Shown: positions 5,258-5,844 of the stretch, one piece after another
Layout of the letters: each line of letters begins with the position of its first letter
Position numbering within the stretch: the stretch's first letter is position 1
NCBI GenBank assembly: GCA_021797025.1
Contig: JAKAAK010000205.1
Location: forward strand, 1 to 5,844
Source of the DNA: Thermoplasmata archaeon
GTDB lineage: Archaea; Thermoplasmatota; Thermoplasmata; Thermoplasmatales; Thermoplasmataceae
Direction of reading: 5' to 3'
Length of the DNA: 5,844 nucleotides
Program-made: the position numbers and the translations under genes
The notes under the pieces: generated by a model
What the model was told of the DNA's origin: nothing
Databases searched by the model: none
Seen by the model: only the letters and a program-made list of their open reading frames with translations

Positions 5258-5844
5258 TTGTTCCATAAATTTTTTAATATTATTGAAGAATATATTGGGT
5301 TTTTCCAGCTGCACACAGTGGCCCGATCCGTCTATTTTAACAAAAGTCGATGATGCAATCAGATCATGATATTTTATTCCGTGTTCAATAGGAACAGTAT
5401 TATCATTGCCACCCCAGAGAATCAATACAGGACTGTCGATTTTATTAAGTTCGTTCAGAAGTGGGTCAACACCCAGTCCGCCTATTATTATAACAGATTT
5501 AACCAGTTCCTTTTCATTGATTAAACTCTTCAACGCGGTTCCCGCCGATGCCGATGGACCAACAACTGTAATATTTTGTAAATAAAGTTTTTCAGAAAAA
5601 TCGCGTATAAAATCTGATCCTTTGGAGGGAGAACCTATGAAATTATACTGAAAACTGGAATCAGATCTTCCGAAGCCGGGCATATCAGGTGCATATACAT
5701 TGTATCCCCACTGGCCGATCTTTCTCAGGGCATCTATCCCTGCCCAGGATTCTGATGTTTGTGTGGTGTCGTGTAGCAGAATGAAGTTTCTTCCACTTCC
5801 ACGCTCATATGAAAGGTAATGTATATTGATTCCTCCTATTTCCA
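5252..5844 (-). CDS. Alpha/beta hydrolase, ABHD14-like, N-terminus beyond the window
   Basis: The minus-strand frame is open from the right edge to TAA at 5252-5254, giving 196 visible residues; the internal ATG at 5683 is not the start because the fold's first strands lie upstream of it. In visible numbering the protein shows FILLHD (20-25, where most relatives have HG), TSESW (29-33), YAPDMPGFGRSD (50-61), nucleophile elbow VVGPSASAG (93-101) with Ser97, acid Asp147 in WGGNDNTVP, and His175 in GSGHCVQLEKP. A complete Ser-Asp-His triad without a cap domain, plus the PSxS elbow and SSETW-like segment, resembles ABHD14-type hydrolases of about 210 residues, so probably only a few residues are missing; the edge bases would even complete an ATG if the next plus-strand base is T. 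Substrate unknown; an esterase or acyl-transfer role is inferred. It overlaps the protease gene tail to tail by 6 bases. Confidence 0.85.
   Translation of the reverse strand, partial: EIGGINIHYLSYERGSGRNFILLHDTTQTSESWAGIDALRKIGQWGYNVYAPDMPGFGRSDSSFQYNFIGSPSKGSDFIRDFSEKLYLQNITVVGPSASAGTALKSLINEKELVKSVIIIGGLGVDPLLNELNKIDSPVLILWGGNDNTVPIEHGIKYHDLIASSTFVKIDGSGHCVQLEKPNIFFNNIKKFMEQL
5270..5275 (+). terminator. T-tract, candidate terminator of the protease gene
   Basis: Six T follow the protease stop codon by 12 bases on the plus strand, inside the last codons of the converging hydrolase gene (Lys-Lys-Phe-Met). A T-tract is the main archaeal termination signal. No comparable T-run is present beyond the hydrolase stop on the minus strand. 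Confidence 0.35.

Noticed and set aside
5252..5683. Reading the hydrolase as a complete 143-residue protein starting at the ATG at 5683
   Set aside because: The frame continues without a stop to the right edge and the missing part encodes the first strands and the FILLHD motif; the ATG is within the DMPGFG motif.
1..5844. Search for an unusual defence, mobile or multi-gene novel system
   Set aside because: No repeats with spacers, transposase, integrase, tRNA-anchored attachment site, toxin-antitoxin pair or nuclease/helicase gene is present; the main genes belong to well-known families.

Overview
The window looks like chromosomal DNA from an AT-rich archaeon, most plausibly a member of Thermoplasmata (Thermoplasma, Ferroplasma or Cuniculiplasma-like); that placement is an inference. 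The evidence is TATA-type promoters about 25 bases before start codons with almost no leader, a Shine-Dalgarno sequence only at a gene inside an operon, T-tract terminators, and archaeal-type gene products (a two-subunit 2-oxoacid:ferredoxin oxidoreductase and a site-2 protease with a multi-sequon outer domain). No RNA gene, CRISPR array, insertion sequence or phage gene was seen.

Layout, left to right. Bases 1-156 hold no supportable gene, only a short hairpin. On the minus strand, 157-303 is a 48-residue, highly charged small protein with its own TATA box. Next to it, also on the minus strand, lies the two-gene operon for a 2-oxoacid:ferredoxin oxidoreductase: the fused gamma-alpha subunit (1234-2988) comes first and the beta subunit (380-1237) follows with an ATGA overlap. 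A 235-base divergent promoter region (2989-3223) separates this operon from the plus-strand genes and contains two neighbouring perfect inverted repeats beside the TATA box of a MarR-type regulator.

The plus-strand pair is the MarR-type regulator (3224-3652) and, 45 bases on, a 519-residue intramembrane metalloprotease of the site-2 protease (M50) family (3698-5257). The protease converges with, and overlaps by 6 bases, a minus-strand alpha/beta hydrolase (5252 to the right edge) that lacks only its extreme N-terminus and resembles the ABHD14 subgroup.

How they work together: the two oxidoreductase subunits form one enzyme that oxidatively decarboxylates a 2-oxoacid to an acyl-CoA and passes electrons to ferredoxin. 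The MarR protein probably represses its own promoter through the inverted repeats and may also affect the protease gene behind it. Nothing ties the hydrolase functionally to the others. I see no clear new multi-gene system. The points most worth a second look are the unannotated-size small gene, the paired operator-like repeats, the sequon-rich outer domain of the protease, and the altered motifs of the hydrolase.
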